Positions 47,478 to 57,100 of a stretch of DNA of 64,000 nucleotides are shown here, in pieces. The notes under the pieces were generated by a model that was not told where the DNA came from, did no database searches, and saw only the letters and a program-made list of their open reading frames with translations. The position numbers and the translations under genes were made by a program. Source of the stretch: Azospirillum tabaci (GTDB lineage Bacteria; Pseudomonadota; Alphaproteobacteria; Azospirillales; Azospirillaceae); the NCBI RefSeq assembly GCF_014596085.1, contig NZ_JACCJY010000017.1:91027-155026 (forward strand), read 5' to 3'. The first letter of the stretch is position 1, and each line of letters begins with the position of its first letter.

Positions 47478-48726
47478 GCGGCTGCTTCAGCTCCATCGCG
47501 TCGAGCAATCCCACCGCCGCCTGCCGCAGCGACGCGGCGGCGCCCTTCATCGCCCGGACAGGACGGGGCTCGGGAGAGCCAAGATCGGATTGGCCAAGAT
47601 CGGATTGGCCAAGGTCCGGCTGGATGGCGCGCACCCGCTCCTTCAGCCGCTCCAGCCACTCCCCCTCCACCGCGTTCTGGCGGGCGTAGTCGAGGATGGA
47701 GCGGAGTTCCGCCGCCTGCGGCTCGTTGCGCACGGGGATGCCGGCGATGCGGGTCGGGTCCAGCGGCCCGTCGAAGCAGTCCGGGGCGAGCACCCCGGCG
47801 GCGGCGAAGTTCATCCGGGTGCGCACGCACTTCTCGCACACGCCACAGTTCCGGAACTGCTCCGCCCCCTCCCAGCAGACGCGCAGGGAGCGCACCGCCT
47901 CCGGATGGGCGGCGACCGCCGCGGCCTTCTCCGTCCGGGAATAGGCGGCCCCGTCATGCACGATGGAGAAGCCGTCGCCGGACAGCAGATGGTCGGCGAT
48001 GGGCGTGGTGCCGTAGGGGATGACCAGCGCGTCGTAGGGTTTGGTGCTGCCGATCAGCCCGAACTCGAACTCCGCTTCGTAGAGATGCAGGCACGCCGCC
48101 AGTTCCGCCGCGTGGGAATCCTGCCAGTTCTGAAGATGCAGCTCCTTGCTGTTGGTGCGCACCACGCGCAGGTCCAGACCGACCAGATCGCGAAAGGGCC
48201 GGGTGCGCTCGACGAGCCGCTCGAAATCCTCGGGGCGGTCCAATTCCACGTCGAAGCCGTGCACCATGAGGAGCGCGCCGACGGTGTGGCGCCGCTCCGG
48301 CGGCAGGAGAAGCCGGTGGCGCAGAATGGTGAAGGTGCTGTCCAGCCCGCTGGAATAGGCGGCGATGGCCCGGCGCCCCGGCTTAGGCGCGGTGCGGTCG
48401 ACGACCGTCTCCGGGATGATCTCCACCGTCCGGTAGCGGTCCGGACGCCAGCGCCGCCACACGCCCTGGAGCGTGTCGATGTTGTGCAGCGCCGTGCGGG
48501 TCAGAGGACCATGCACATGGACGGGAAGGCCCCGCTGCATGGCGTGGAACAGAACAGCCATGACCGTCCCGTCCATTGGCCGGTCCGCCGTCCCGGCCGG
48601 GTCCTCGAACTCGTAGACCACGCGGTGCCGGCGGCGGGCGCCGTCCTCGGACAGCAGGACGGTGCGGCGGACCAGACCGCCGCTCGCCGTCTCCTCGATG
48701 CCGATGTGCAGCCCCTTGCCCGCCAT
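47440..48726 (-). CDS. QueC-like PP-loop ATP pyrophosphatase domain protein
   Basis: 428 residues. A variable N-terminal region (1-115) is followed by a PP-loop, YSSGLDST (124-131), as in ExsB/QueC-type enzymes that adenylate a carboxylate. Cys284, Cys294, Cys297 and Cys300 (RVCWEG...RNCGVCEKCVRTR) reproduce the zinc-binding Cys pattern of QueC. SKELHLQNWQDSHAAELAAC and DGAAYSRTEKAAAV fit the substrate side. True QueC is about 230 residues and lies with queDE, absent here. QueC-like proteins with other jobs are known, for example in the Qat and type IV CBASS defence systems. The next gene upstream is a pyruvyl transferase, so a glycan role is also possible. Substrate unknown. Tandem 15-bp repeats encode QSDLGQSDLG near the C-terminus. 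Confidence 0.7.
   Translation of the reverse strand: MAGKGLHIGIEETASGGLVRRTVLLSEDGARRRHRVVYEFEDPAGTADRPMDGTVMAVLFHAMQRGLPVHVHGPLTRTALHNIDTLQGVWRRWRPDRYRTVEIIPETVVDRTAPKPGRRAIAAYSSGLDSTFTILRHRLLLPPERRHTVGALLMVHGFDVELDRPEDFERLVERTRPFRDLVGLDLRVVRTNSKELHLQNWQDSHAAELAACLHLYEAEFEFGLIGSTKPYDALVIPYGTTPIADHLLSGDGFSIVHDGAAYSRTEKAAAVAAHPEAVRSLRVCWEGAEQFRNCGVCEKCVRTRMNFAAAGVLAPDCFDGPLDPTRIAGIPVRNEPQAAELRSILDYARQNAVEGEWLERLKERVRAIQPDLGQSDLGQSDLGSPEPRPVRAMKGAAASLRQAAVGLLDAMELKQPLKRVRNRLRARG
47579..47608. repeat. 15-bp tandem repeat inside the QueC-like gene
   Basis: CCAAGATCGGATTGG occurs at 47579-47593 and again at 47594-47608, with a decayed third copy after it. The unit is in frame and adds DLGQS units to the protein. 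It may change copy number between strains. Confidence 0.8.
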
Positions 48727-48812
48727 GCGTCCCGACGCCCTCTTCAGCCCGTGTTCCGGGATGAGAGACGGATGCCGGCCGCAATCGTTCCCGATAATCG
48801 TTTCCCGGCGCC

Positions 48813-49865
48813 TTATCGTTTGCAGCCGGTGAGCCAGCTGTCGATGTAGTTGGTCAGCTTGCCGTAGGAGTTGTCGCGCACCTGCACCGGCAGTCCCATC
48901 ATCAGGGCCAGCAGCATCCCGTGCAGGCGGTTGGTGACCACGGCGTTGGCCGCGCCGAAATGCGCGACGGCCTTGCGGACCAGCCGGTCGCGGATGGGAT
49001 ACCAGCCCCGCAGCGGATCGGCGGGAAGCGGCACCGCGTCGTCCAGCCGGATCAGCCGGGCGGCCAGCGCGAAGCCGGCGAAATCCTCCGGCCCGCACAA
49101 ATCCTCCCAGTCGAAGACCGGCGAGTCCTGGCGCAGCCAGTGACGCCCCGCGCATTCCTGGTCGCGCCGGGCCATGACGAGCAGGGTCGTGTCGTGAGCC
49201 GGGCGCACCGGCGTCAGCCGCGTCGGATAGCGCGTCAGGTAATGCGCGAGGTCCGGCACCTGGATCGCCCGCTCCCCCAGAAAGGGCCGCACCAGTTCGA
49301 GCGACGGCGCGTCGCGCGCCATGAAGACCAGATTGCGGTGGACCGCCCAGCGCTTCATGTCGTGGCGCAGCCGGTCGTGGTCGCGGTAATAGACGGTCTG
49401 CGGCAGCAGCACGATGCGGCTGGACGGGAAGCTCTCCAGCACCTTCTGCCGAAACGTCTCGTGATGGGGGTAGAGGTCGCCGAAATTGCCGCCGCCGTGC
49501 AGGAGGATCGCCGCCTGACCGTCGCGCTGGCGACGCAGCAGGCGCCGGGCGTTGCCCAGCGTCACCCGCTCCCGGATGTCCACACCGCCGTCGGTGAACA
49601 GGGCTTCCGCCGCCTGGTTGATCAGCAGGTCCCCGACGTTCAGATGGACCGGGATGTCCGCATAGACAGCCGGCCCGCTGCCCAAATGCGGCAAAACCGC
49701 GTCCCGCACCCTCAGCGACAGCGCCTCCAGGGCCGCAAGGTCCGGATCCAGCCAGAGGTCCGCCGCACCGGCGGCGGCACCACCGGCAGACCCACCACCA
49801 GACCCGCCAACAGATTCTCTGGTCGAGCGCCCCCCGGCACCGCCGTCATAACACCACGTATCCAT
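48813..49865 (-). CDS. Polysaccharide pyruvyl transferase family protein
   Basis: 350 residues from ATG 49865. The N-terminus is Gly/Ser/Ala-rich (about 20-35) and poorly conserved. Family motifs are HLNVGDLLINQAAEALF, ILLHGGGNFGDLYPHH, RIVLLPQTVYYRD, MARDAPSLELVRPFLG and the hallmark NAVVTNRLHGMLLALMMGLP. Such enzymes add pyruvyl ketals from PEP to exopolysaccharide sugars; others are sulfur or thiol-sugar modifiers. It is upstream of the QueC-like gene on the same strand, 86 nt apart, and the pair may act together on a cell-surface glycan (inference). The start is uncertain: the ribosome site is weak and the frame is open further upstream. Confidence 0.8.
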   Translation of the reverse strand: MDTWCYDGGAGGRSTRESVGGSGGGSAGGAAAGAADLWLDPDLAALEALSLRVRDAVLPHLGSGPAVYADIPVHLNVGDLLINQAAEALFTDGGVDIRERVTLGNARRLLRRQRDGQAAILLHGGGNFGDLYPHHETFRQKVLESFPSSRIVLLPQTVYYRDHDRLRHDMKRWAVHRNLVFMARDAPSLELVRPFLGERAIQVPDLAHYLTRYPTRLTPVRPAHDTTLLVMARRDQECAGRHWLRQDSPVFDWEDLCGPEDFAGFALAARLIRLDDAVPLPADPLRGWYPIRDRLVRKAVAHFGAANAVVTNRLHGMLLALMMGLPVQVRDNSYGKLTNYIDSWLTGCKR

Positions 49866-50089
49866 GGCCAATGGCCGCCCCCGCAGAAGATTGGTCCCGG
49901 AACATTGGTCGCCGCCCCCGGAGATGGAAGAGAAGTGACACGTCCCGGTCCAATGTGAATGGGAGTGATGCGTGAAAGTTCGCTCCCAAAGGAATGCGCC
50001 TGGATTTGCCGGTTTCATCCGTCCGAACCGGCACGGAGCTTTTGCGGTAACCGTTCCGGCGCGGTCGGGCCGCGCCGGAATATTCGTGT

Positions 50090-51616
50090 TCATATAGTTT
50101 GTTCGCACACCAACTCGGTCATCATCCCCGTCGCCATGTGCAGAAGGTTGTGGCAATGCAACGGCCAGCGCCCCGGATTGTCGGCGTCGAAGGCGATGGT
50201 GGCGGAACCCTTCATCGGCACCAGCACCGTGTCGCGCACCGCCCCGGCCAGCGCCGTCCCGTTGAGCGCGGTCACCTGGAAATGCTGGCCGTGCAGGTGC
50301 ATCGGGTGGGCCATCGGGCTTTCGTTGACCATGGTGACGGTCACGCGCTGCCCCTTGCGGACGGTCAGCGGCCGGTGTTCGCCGAAGGGACGGTCGTCGA
50401 TGGTCCAGACATAGGGGGCCATGCCGCCGGTGAGACGGATGGTGAAGGCCGCATCCGTGGGGCGCGGCGCCAGAGGGTCGAGCGCCGTCAGCCGCCGCTC
50501 CAATGACAGGTCCACCGGCCCGGCGGCACTGTCGGCAAGGCCGGCGGTCTTGCCCACCGTGGCGCCGGGGGTGGCGAGGATGATGCCAGTGCGCTGGCGC
50601 TCCCCTTCCCGCTGCGCCAGGATGGGGAAGGCGCCACCCTCGGCGGGAAGCTGGAGGAGGATGTCCAGCCGCTGGCCCATGACCATGCCGAAGCGCCGCC
50701 CGGTCACCGGCTGGACCGGGTTGCCGTCCGCCGCGACCACCATCCCATCGAGGGCGCCGAGGTCGATGTGGAAGGCCGTCGAGGTCGCCCCGTTGATCAG
50801 GCGCAGCCGGACCCGTCCGCCGCGCTCCGCCCGCACCACCTCCGGATCGTCGAGGGTCCGGTCGTTGGCGAGGTAGGCGTCGTACTCCACGTCGTTGAGG
50901 TCCATAGCGGCCATGGTCGTGCCGCCCATCCCCTTCATGTCCATGGAATGGGTCATCATCGGCATGGCACCGCCATGGCCCCCGTGGCCGCTTCCATGTC
51001 CCCCGCCATGTCCCCCGCCATGCCCGCCCCCGTGATCCATCCCGCCATGATTCATGGTGCCGCCGGTCAGCCCGGCGAGCACCTCGGCGGGGTCCTTGAA
51101 GGTGAAGTCATGCAGCAGCACGGTGACCTCCTGCGCGTCCTCGCGCCGGTCTTCGGCGGTGCGGACGATCAGGGGGGCCGCCATCAGCCGCTGTTCCTGG
51201 AGGCCATGGTGCGAGTGCATCCAGTGCGTGCCGGGCCGCGGTTCGAAATCATAGCCCTGGCTGGCGCCGTCGCGGATCAGCGGGCGGTTCGCGTCGGCCA
51301 CGCCGTCCTGGGCGTAGGGCGGGGTCATGCCGTGCCAATGGATGACCGCGTCCTCCCCCGCCCGATTCGCCAGATCAACCAGGAAGCGCTGCTCCGGATC
51401 AAGGAACAGGCCGGAGGTGCCGTCCGGCTGGCGGATGCCGAAGACGGAGGCGGGCTTGCCCATCACCTCCAGCACGCGCCGCTCGACGGCGAGGCGGTGG
51501 GGAGCCCCGGCCCAAGCGGGGCGCGCGACGGCGGGAAGGAAGGAGGAAACGCCGCCCAGCGCGGCGACCGAAGCCGCGGACGCCAGGAAACGGCGGCGGG
51601 TCTGAAGAATCGTCAT
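50090..51616 (-). CDS. Tat-exported multicopper oxidase (CopA/CueO type)
   Basis: 508 residues. A Tat signal has TRRRFLASAA with a following hydrophobic stretch ending AWAGA. The four copper-ligand clusters are HWHGM, HWMHSHHG, HPMHLHGQHF and HCHNLLHMATGMM, the last with Cys and axial Met of type-1 copper, so the enzyme should be active. A His/Gly/Met-rich insertion (about 195-235: MNHGGMDHGGGHGGGHGG) probably binds copper. Likely role: periplasmic copper(I) oxidation and tolerance. A His-rich exported protein is encoded 75 nt upstream on the same strand. Confidence 0.92.
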   Translation of the reverse strand: MTILQTRRRFLASAASVAALGGVSSFLPAVARPAWAGAPHRLAVERRVLEVMGKPASVFGIRQPDGTSGLFLDPEQRFLVDLANRAGEDAVIHWHGMTPPYAQDGVADANRPLIRDGASQGYDFEPRPGTHWMHSHHGLQEQRLMAAPLIVRTAEDRREDAQEVTVLLHDFTFKDPAEVLAGLTGGTMNHGGMDHGGGHGGGHGGGHGSGHGGHGGAMPMMTHSMDMKGMGGTTMAAMDLNDVEYDAYLANDRTLDDPEVVRAERGGRVRLRLINGATSTAFHIDLGALDGMVVAADGNPVQPVTGRRFGMVMGQRLDILLQLPAEGGAFPILAQREGERQRTGIILATPGATVGKTAGLADSAAGPVDLSLERRLTALDPLAPRPTDAAFTIRLTGGMAPYVWTIDDRPFGEHRPLTVRKGQRVTVTMVNESPMAHPMHLHGQHFQVTALNGTALAGAVRDTVLVPMKGSATIAFDADNPGRWPLHCHNLLHMATGMMTELVCEQTI

Positions 51617-51691
51617 GATGCGATGTCCGTTTTCTGGGAAATGCCGGCCCTTGGCGCGCGGTGAAGGCGCAGTTCGGGCTTGGACGTCCGG

Positions 51692-52105
51692 TCAAACGGC
51701 CATGCGCGGTGGTCTGAGGGCCGGCGGCGGGCCGATTCCCTCCGGCAACAGGCCGGCGGGCCGGAAGGGCGCGGAAGCCCGGAGCGGCGTCGGAAAGTCC
51801 GCCGTGGTGGCGATGCCCGACAGCATCATCGGACAGGCGCCGCCGCAGGACAGCCCATTCTTGCCCGCGCAGGCGTCGTCCGCCGGAGGCGCGTGGTCGG
51901 CATCGCCCACCCAGACGATCCCGGCCGGCGTTGGAGCCGAGGATGCGGCATGGCCTTGAGCATGAGCGCCGGCATGGGCGCCGGCATGAACGTGCGCCTG
52001 CGCGGCGGACGGCACGAACAGCGCCAGCGTGGCGAGCATCAGCAGCCCCGCCACCAGCCGCCCGACCGGCACCATCCCGCCAAGGGTGCATCCACCCCGC
52101 GCCAT
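51692..52105 (-). CDS. His-rich exported protein, probable copper-linked
   Basis: 137 residues from ATG 52105. A signal-like segment (LVAGLLMLATLALFVPSAAQ) is followed by a His/Ala-rich stretch (AHVHAGAHAGAHAQGHAA) and a Cys cluster (DACAGKNGLSCGGACPMML) near residues 80-98. The C-terminus is Pro-rich. It lies immediately upstream of a multicopper oxidase gene on the same strand, so a periplasmic copper-binding role is likely (inference). Longer starts at 52135 and 52126 are possible, but GGGAAA 6 nt before 52105 favours this one. No named domain seen. Confidence 0.6.
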   Translation of the reverse strand: MARGGCTLGGMVPVGRLVAGLLMLATLALFVPSAAQAHVHAGAHAGAHAQGHAASSAPTPAGIVWVGDADHAPPADDACAGKNGLSCGGACPMMLSGIATTADFPTPLRASAPFRPAGLLPEGIGPPPALRPPRMAV

Positions 52106-52243
52106 CGCCGTTTCCCGTTCCTGCATCGGCATCACACCGCACAGTCTCCACCTTCCAGCGGCGGGAAGGTCAAGCGCAAATTCGCGCCCGGATCACCACC
52201 CTGGACAGTCCGAACGCAACGTGGTATCTCCAGCCCGAACAAG

Positions 52244-52259
52244 GTGAGTTAGTACTCAC
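52244..52259. promoter_or_regulatory. Operator-like inverted repeat before the efflux regulator
   Basis: GTGAGT (52244-52249) and ACTCAC (52254-52259) are exact complements with a TAGT spacer, 20 nt before the TetR gene start. Such sites are typical of autoregulated TetR repressors that share control with a pump operon. Confidence 0.6.
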
Positions 52260-52278
52260 TTATGCTATAAGGTTAATC

Positions 52279-52995
52279 ATGGGACGGCTGGACAACTCGG
52301 CCCGGCGCGCGGCGATCATCGACGCGGCCCTTCCGCTGTTCGCGCGCAAGGGATTTGCCGCCACCACGACCAAAGAGATCGCGCAGGCCGCCGGTGTGTC
52401 GGAAGCGCTGATCTTCAAGCATTTCCCCAGCAAGGCCGCCCTGTACGAGGCGATCTTCCGCTCCTGCGTGGACGGGGACGAGAATCTGGCGAAGCTCCTG
52501 GCGATGCCGCCCAGCACGAAGACGCTCGTCGCCTATGTCCAGGCGATGGTGAGCTGCTACGCCAACGACCTGCCCAGCGACCGCGACACCATGCTCCCCC
52601 GCTACCGGCTCTACTTCATGAGCCTGCTGGAGGACGGGGAATTCGCCCACATGGTGCGCCGCTGGATGTCGGAGCACATCGCCCCGCCCTTCGTGGCCTC
52701 GTTGCGCGCCGCCCGCGACTCAGGCGACCTCATCCCCTCGGTCCCGGTGAATGAGAACGCCTTCTGGCTGTCCGAAATGCTGGGCTCCACCCTGGCCACC
52801 ATTCACCTGCCGCCGACGCCGCTCGTCCCCTCCCTGGCCGAGCCGCGGCGCACCGTTCGCGACGCGGTCGCCTTCATCCTGCGCGGCCTCGGCCTGAAGG
52901 AGGAGGCGGTCGCCCTTTACACGTCATCATTGCATTGCACCCAATCAACAGAACCAGAACCGACCCGTTCGAGAGAGGCTGATCGTGACGAGTGA
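52279..52995 (+). CDS. TetR-family regulator of the efflux operon
   Basis: 238 residues. The N-terminal helix-turn-helix is clear: IIDAALPLFARKGFAATTTK, EIAQAAGVSEALIFKHFPSK. The ligand domain follows and the last 25 residues are unstructured. Its stop overlaps the start of the membrane-fusion gene by 11 nt, and an inverted repeat lies in its promoter. It most likely represses its own operon until a pump substrate binds (family knowledge and context). Confidence 0.9.
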   Translation: MGRLDNSARRAAIIDAALPLFARKGFAATTTKEIAQAAGVSEALIFKHFPSKAALYEAIFRSCVDGDENLAKLLAMPPSTKTLVAYVQAMVSCYANDLPSDRDTMLPRYRLYFMSLLEDGEFAHMVRRWMSEHIAPPFVASLRAARDSGDLIPSVPVNENAFWLSEMLGSTLATIHLPPTPLVPSLAEPRRTVRDAVAFILRGLGLKEEAVALYTSSLHCTQSTEPEPTRSREADRDE

Positions 52996-54181
52996 CATCC
53001 ACCATTCCGCTCACGCGCCAGAGCGGACCACCGCACGCCGTCCGGTCACCCGCGGGCGGCTGGCGTTCCGCATCATCATCATGGCCGTCATCCTGGCGGT
53101 GCTGTTCGGCGGCCTGTACGCCTTCAACAACTTCCGGAACAAGGCCATCGCCGACTTCTTCGCCGGCAACAAGCCGCCGCCGACCCCCGTCTCGGTCGCC
53201 CAGGCGACGGCGCAGTCCGTTCCGAAATACACCACCGCCATCGGCACCCTGACCGCCAGCCGGCAGGTCACCGTGGCGCCGGAGGTGGTCGGGCGCGTGA
53301 CCCAGATCTTCTTCGAGTCAGGCGCCCGCGTGAAGGCCGGCGAACCGCTGGTGCAGCTCAACGACGCCACCGAGCAGGCCGACCTGCTGGCCTTCCGCGC
53401 CCAGGCGAAGCTGGCCGAGAACAACCTGCAGCGCGCCCGCAACCTGCTGCGCAACCAGGCCGGCCCGCAGGTCACCGTGGACCAGAACCAGGCCCAGCTC
53501 GACGAGGCCAACGCCAACATCAAGAAGACCGAGGCGCTGATCGCCCAGAAGCTGATCCGTGCCCCCTTCGACGGCGAGTTGGGCATCCGGCAGGTGAATG
53601 TCGGCGAGTATGTCAGCGCCGGCGGCCCTGTCGTCACGCTGACCGACCTCGCCAACCTGTTCGTCGACTTCACCCTGCCGGAGCAGGCGCTGAGCCAGAT
53701 CCGCGTCGGCCAGCCGGTGCTGATCTCCGCCGACGCCGCCCCCGGCGCCAGCTTCGACGCCGTGATCTCGACCATCGAGCCGCAGGTCAGCCCGGACACC
53801 CGCGCCATCAAGGTGCGCGCGACGCTGCAGAACCCGGAACGCAAGCTGCTGCCCGGCATGTTCGCCAACATCCGCGTCGTCCAGCCGCCGGCCGCGAACC
53901 GCATCGTCGTTCCGGAAACCGCGGTGGACTACACGGTCTACGGCGACAGCGTCTTCGTCGTCGCCGCCCAGAAGGATGCCGAGGGCAAGGAAGGCCATGT
54001 CGCCAACCGTGTTCCGGTGAAGACCGGCGACCGCTTCGACGGCAAGGTGGAGATCCTCGACGGGGTGAAACCCGGCGACCGGGTGGTGTCCTCCGGCCAG
54101 CTCAAGCTGAACAACGGTGCCGCCGTGGTGCCGACGGAAGCGAGCGCGCTGGTGCCGCCGCAGACCGTTCCGCGCAACTGA
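52985..54181 (+). CDS. RND efflux periplasmic adaptor (membrane-fusion protein)
   Basis: 398 residues from GTG 52985. A membrane anchor (about 30-47, IIIMAVILAVLFGGLYAF) has no lipobox. Lipoyl half-motifs (VTVAPEVVGRVTQIFFESGA and LIRAPFDGELGIRQVNVGEY), a coiled-coil hairpin between them, and the beta-barrel region (VSPDTRAIKVRATLQN) are seen. It links the inner-membrane pump encoded next to an outer-membrane channel; no TolC-type gene is here, so one is shared. The start overlaps the regulator gene. Confidence 0.92.
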   Translation: MTSDIHHSAHAPERTTARRPVTRGRLAFRIIIMAVILAVLFGGLYAFNNFRNKAIADFFAGNKPPPTPVSVAQATAQSVPKYTTAIGTLTASRQVTVAPEVVGRVTQIFFESGARVKAGEPLVQLNDATEQADLLAFRAQAKLAENNLQRARNLLRNQAGPQVTVDQNQAQLDEANANIKKTEALIAQKLIRAPFDGELGIRQVNVGEYVSAGGPVVTLTDLANLFVDFTLPEQALSQIRVGQPVLISADAAPGASFDAVISTIEPQVSPDTRAIKVRATLQNPERKLLPGMFANIRVVQPPAANRIVVPETAVDYTVYGDSVFVVAAQKDAEGKEGHVANRVPVKTGDRFDGKVEILDGVKPGDRVVSSGQLKLNNGAAVVPTEASALVPPQTVPRN

Positions 54182-54191
54182 GGACCCGGCC

Positions 54192-57100
54192 ATGTCATTC
54201 ACCGACATCTTCATCCGACGGCCGGTCCTGGCTCTGGTGGTCAGCCTGCTGATCCTGCTGGTCGGCGTCCGGTCGCTGACGGATCTGCCGATCCGGCAGT
54301 ATCCGGAGCTGCAGAACACCGTCATCACCATCACCACCTCCTACCCCGGCGCCTCCCCCGACCTGATGCAGGGCTTCATCACGACGCCCATCGAGCAGGC
54401 GGTGGCGACGGCGGAAGGCATCGACTACATCACCTCCTCCTCCACCCAGGGGGTGAGCCTCGTCACCGCCTACATCCGGCTGAACTTCAACCCCAACGTC
54501 GCGATGACCGACGTGATGTCGAAGGTGCAGCAGGTCAAATACCAGCTTCCGCGCGAGGCCAACGACCCCGTGATCCTGAAATCCACGGGCGAGACGACCT
54601 CCATCCTCTACATGGGCTTCGCCAGCCCGGAGCTGTCCGGGGCGGCCATTTCCGACTATCTGACGCGCGTGGTGCAGCCGCTGCTGTCCACCGTGTCCGG
54701 CGTGGCCGAGGCGCAGATCCTGGGCGGCCAGACCTTCGCCATGCGCGTCTGGCTCGACCCGGAGCGGATGGCCGCGCGCAACATCGCCGCCGCCGACGTG
54801 CGGGCGGCGATCCAGGCCAACAACTACCAGTCCGCCCCCGGACAGGCGAAGGGCGTCTTCGTCGTCTCCAACATCACCACCAACACCGGCCTGACCGACG
54901 TCGAGCAGTTCCGGCAGATGGTGGTGAAGTCCAAGGACGGCGCGCTGGTCCGCATGAAGGACATCGCCGAGATCGAGCTGGGCGCGCAAAGCTCCAACGC
55001 CAGCGTGTCGATGAACGGCCAGCAGGCGATCTTCATCGGCATCAACTCCACGCCGACCGGCAACCCGCTGACCATCGTGGAGGACATCCGCAAGCTGGTG
55101 CCGGAGCTGGAGCGCAACCTGCCGCCGTCGCTGAAGATGGAGATCGTCTACGATTCCACCCGCTTCATCCAGGCCTCCATCGACGAGGTGCAGAAGACGC
55201 TGCTGGAGGCGGTCGGCATCGTCATCGTGGTGATCTTCCTGTTCCTGGGCTCCTTCCGCTCGGTGCTGATCCCCATCGTGACCATCCCGCTGTCCATCGT
55301 GGGTGCGGCGACGATCATGCTGGCGATGGGCTTCAGCCTGAACCTGCTGACGCTGCTCGCCATGGTGCTGGCCATCGGCCTCGTGGTGGATGATGCCATC
55401 GTGGTGGTGGAGAACGTCCACCGCCACCTGGAGGAGGGAAAGTCGCCCGTCGAATCCGCGCTGATCGGCGCGCGGGAGATCATCGGGCCGATCATCTCGA
55501 TGACCATCACGCTGGCCGCCGTGTACGCCCCCATCGGCTTCCTCGGCGGGCTGACCGGCGCGCTGTTCCGTGAGTTCGCCTTCACGCTGGCGGGGTCGGT
55601 CATCATCTCCGGCGTGGTGGCGCTGACGCTGTCGCCGATGATGTGCTCGCTCCTGCTGACCCGCGACATGAACGAGGGCCGCTTCGCCCGCTTCGTCGAC
55701 CGGACCTTCGAGAAGCTGTCCGGCTGGTACGGGCGGCGTCTGGGCGGCGCGCTGGACTACCGGGCAGCGACCCTGCTGTTCGGCTTCGGCGTGCTGCTGA
55801 GCGTCGGCTTCCTCTTCGCCAACACCATGTCGGAGTTGGCGCCGGAAGAGGACCAGGGCATCCTGTTCGGCATCACCAAGGGGCCGCAGTACGCCAACCT
55901 CGACTACATGGACGCCTACGGCCGCGAGATGGACGAGGTGTTCACCCACTATCCGGAGACCGACACCCGCTTCGTGCTGAACGGCCTGCCGACCCTGACC
56001 CAGGGCTTCGCCGGCATGATCCTGAAGCCGTGGGACGAGCGCACCCGCAGCGCCAAGGAGCTTCAGCCGCTGGTCCAGGCCGACCTCGGCAAGGTGTCCG
56101 GCACGCAGGTGTTCCTGGTGTCGCCGCCGGCCCTGCCCGGCTCCACCGGCGGCCTGCCGGTGCAGATGGTCATCAACAGCCCCGGCGACTACCAGACCAT
56201 CTTCAACGCCATGGAGCGCATCAAGACCGCGGCCATGGAAAGCGGCATGTTCATCGTCACCGACAGCGACCTGCAGTTCAACAGCCCGGTCGTCCGGCTG
56301 CATGTCGACCGCTCCAAGGCGGCGGACCTCGGCCTGTCCATGCAGTCGATCGGCGACACGCTGGCGGTCCTGGTCGGCGGCAATTACGTCAACCGCTTCA
56401 ACCTGAACGGCCGCTCCTACGAGGTCATCCCGCAGGTCCCGCGCGACAAGCGCCTGACGCCGGAGACGCTGACCCGCTACTACGTCACGGCGGGCAACGG
56501 CGCTCAGATCCCGCTGTCCACCGTCGTCTCGATCGAGATGGCGACGGAGCCGAACGCCCTGACCAAATACAACCAGCTTCCCTCCGCGACCTTTTCCGCG
56601 GTGCCGATGCCGGGCGTGACGATGGGTCAGGCCGTGGAGTTCCTGGAGCGGCAGGCCCGCGAGGTCCTGCCCGCCGGCTTCGGCCACTCCTACCTGTCGG
56701 AATCGCGCCAGTACGTGACCGAGGGCAGCCAGCTCATGGTCACCTTCGTCTTCGCGCTGGTGGTCATCTATCTGGTGCTGGCGGCGCAGTTCGAATCGCT
56801 GCGTGATCCGCTGGTGATCCTGATTTCGGTGCCGATGTCGATCTGCGGGGCGCTGCTGCCGCTGTTCTTCGGCCTGTCCACCATGAACATCTACACGCAG
56901 GTGGGTCTGGTGACGCTGATCGGCCTGATCAGCAAGCACGGCATCCTGATGGTGGAGTTCGCCCGCGAGATGCAGATCAACGAGCGGGTGGACCGCCGCA
57001 CCGCCATCGAGCACGCGGCCCGTGTCCGCCTGCGCCCGATCCTGATGACCACGGCGGCGATGGTGGTGGGCCTCCTGCCCCTGCTGACCGCCGCCGGGGC

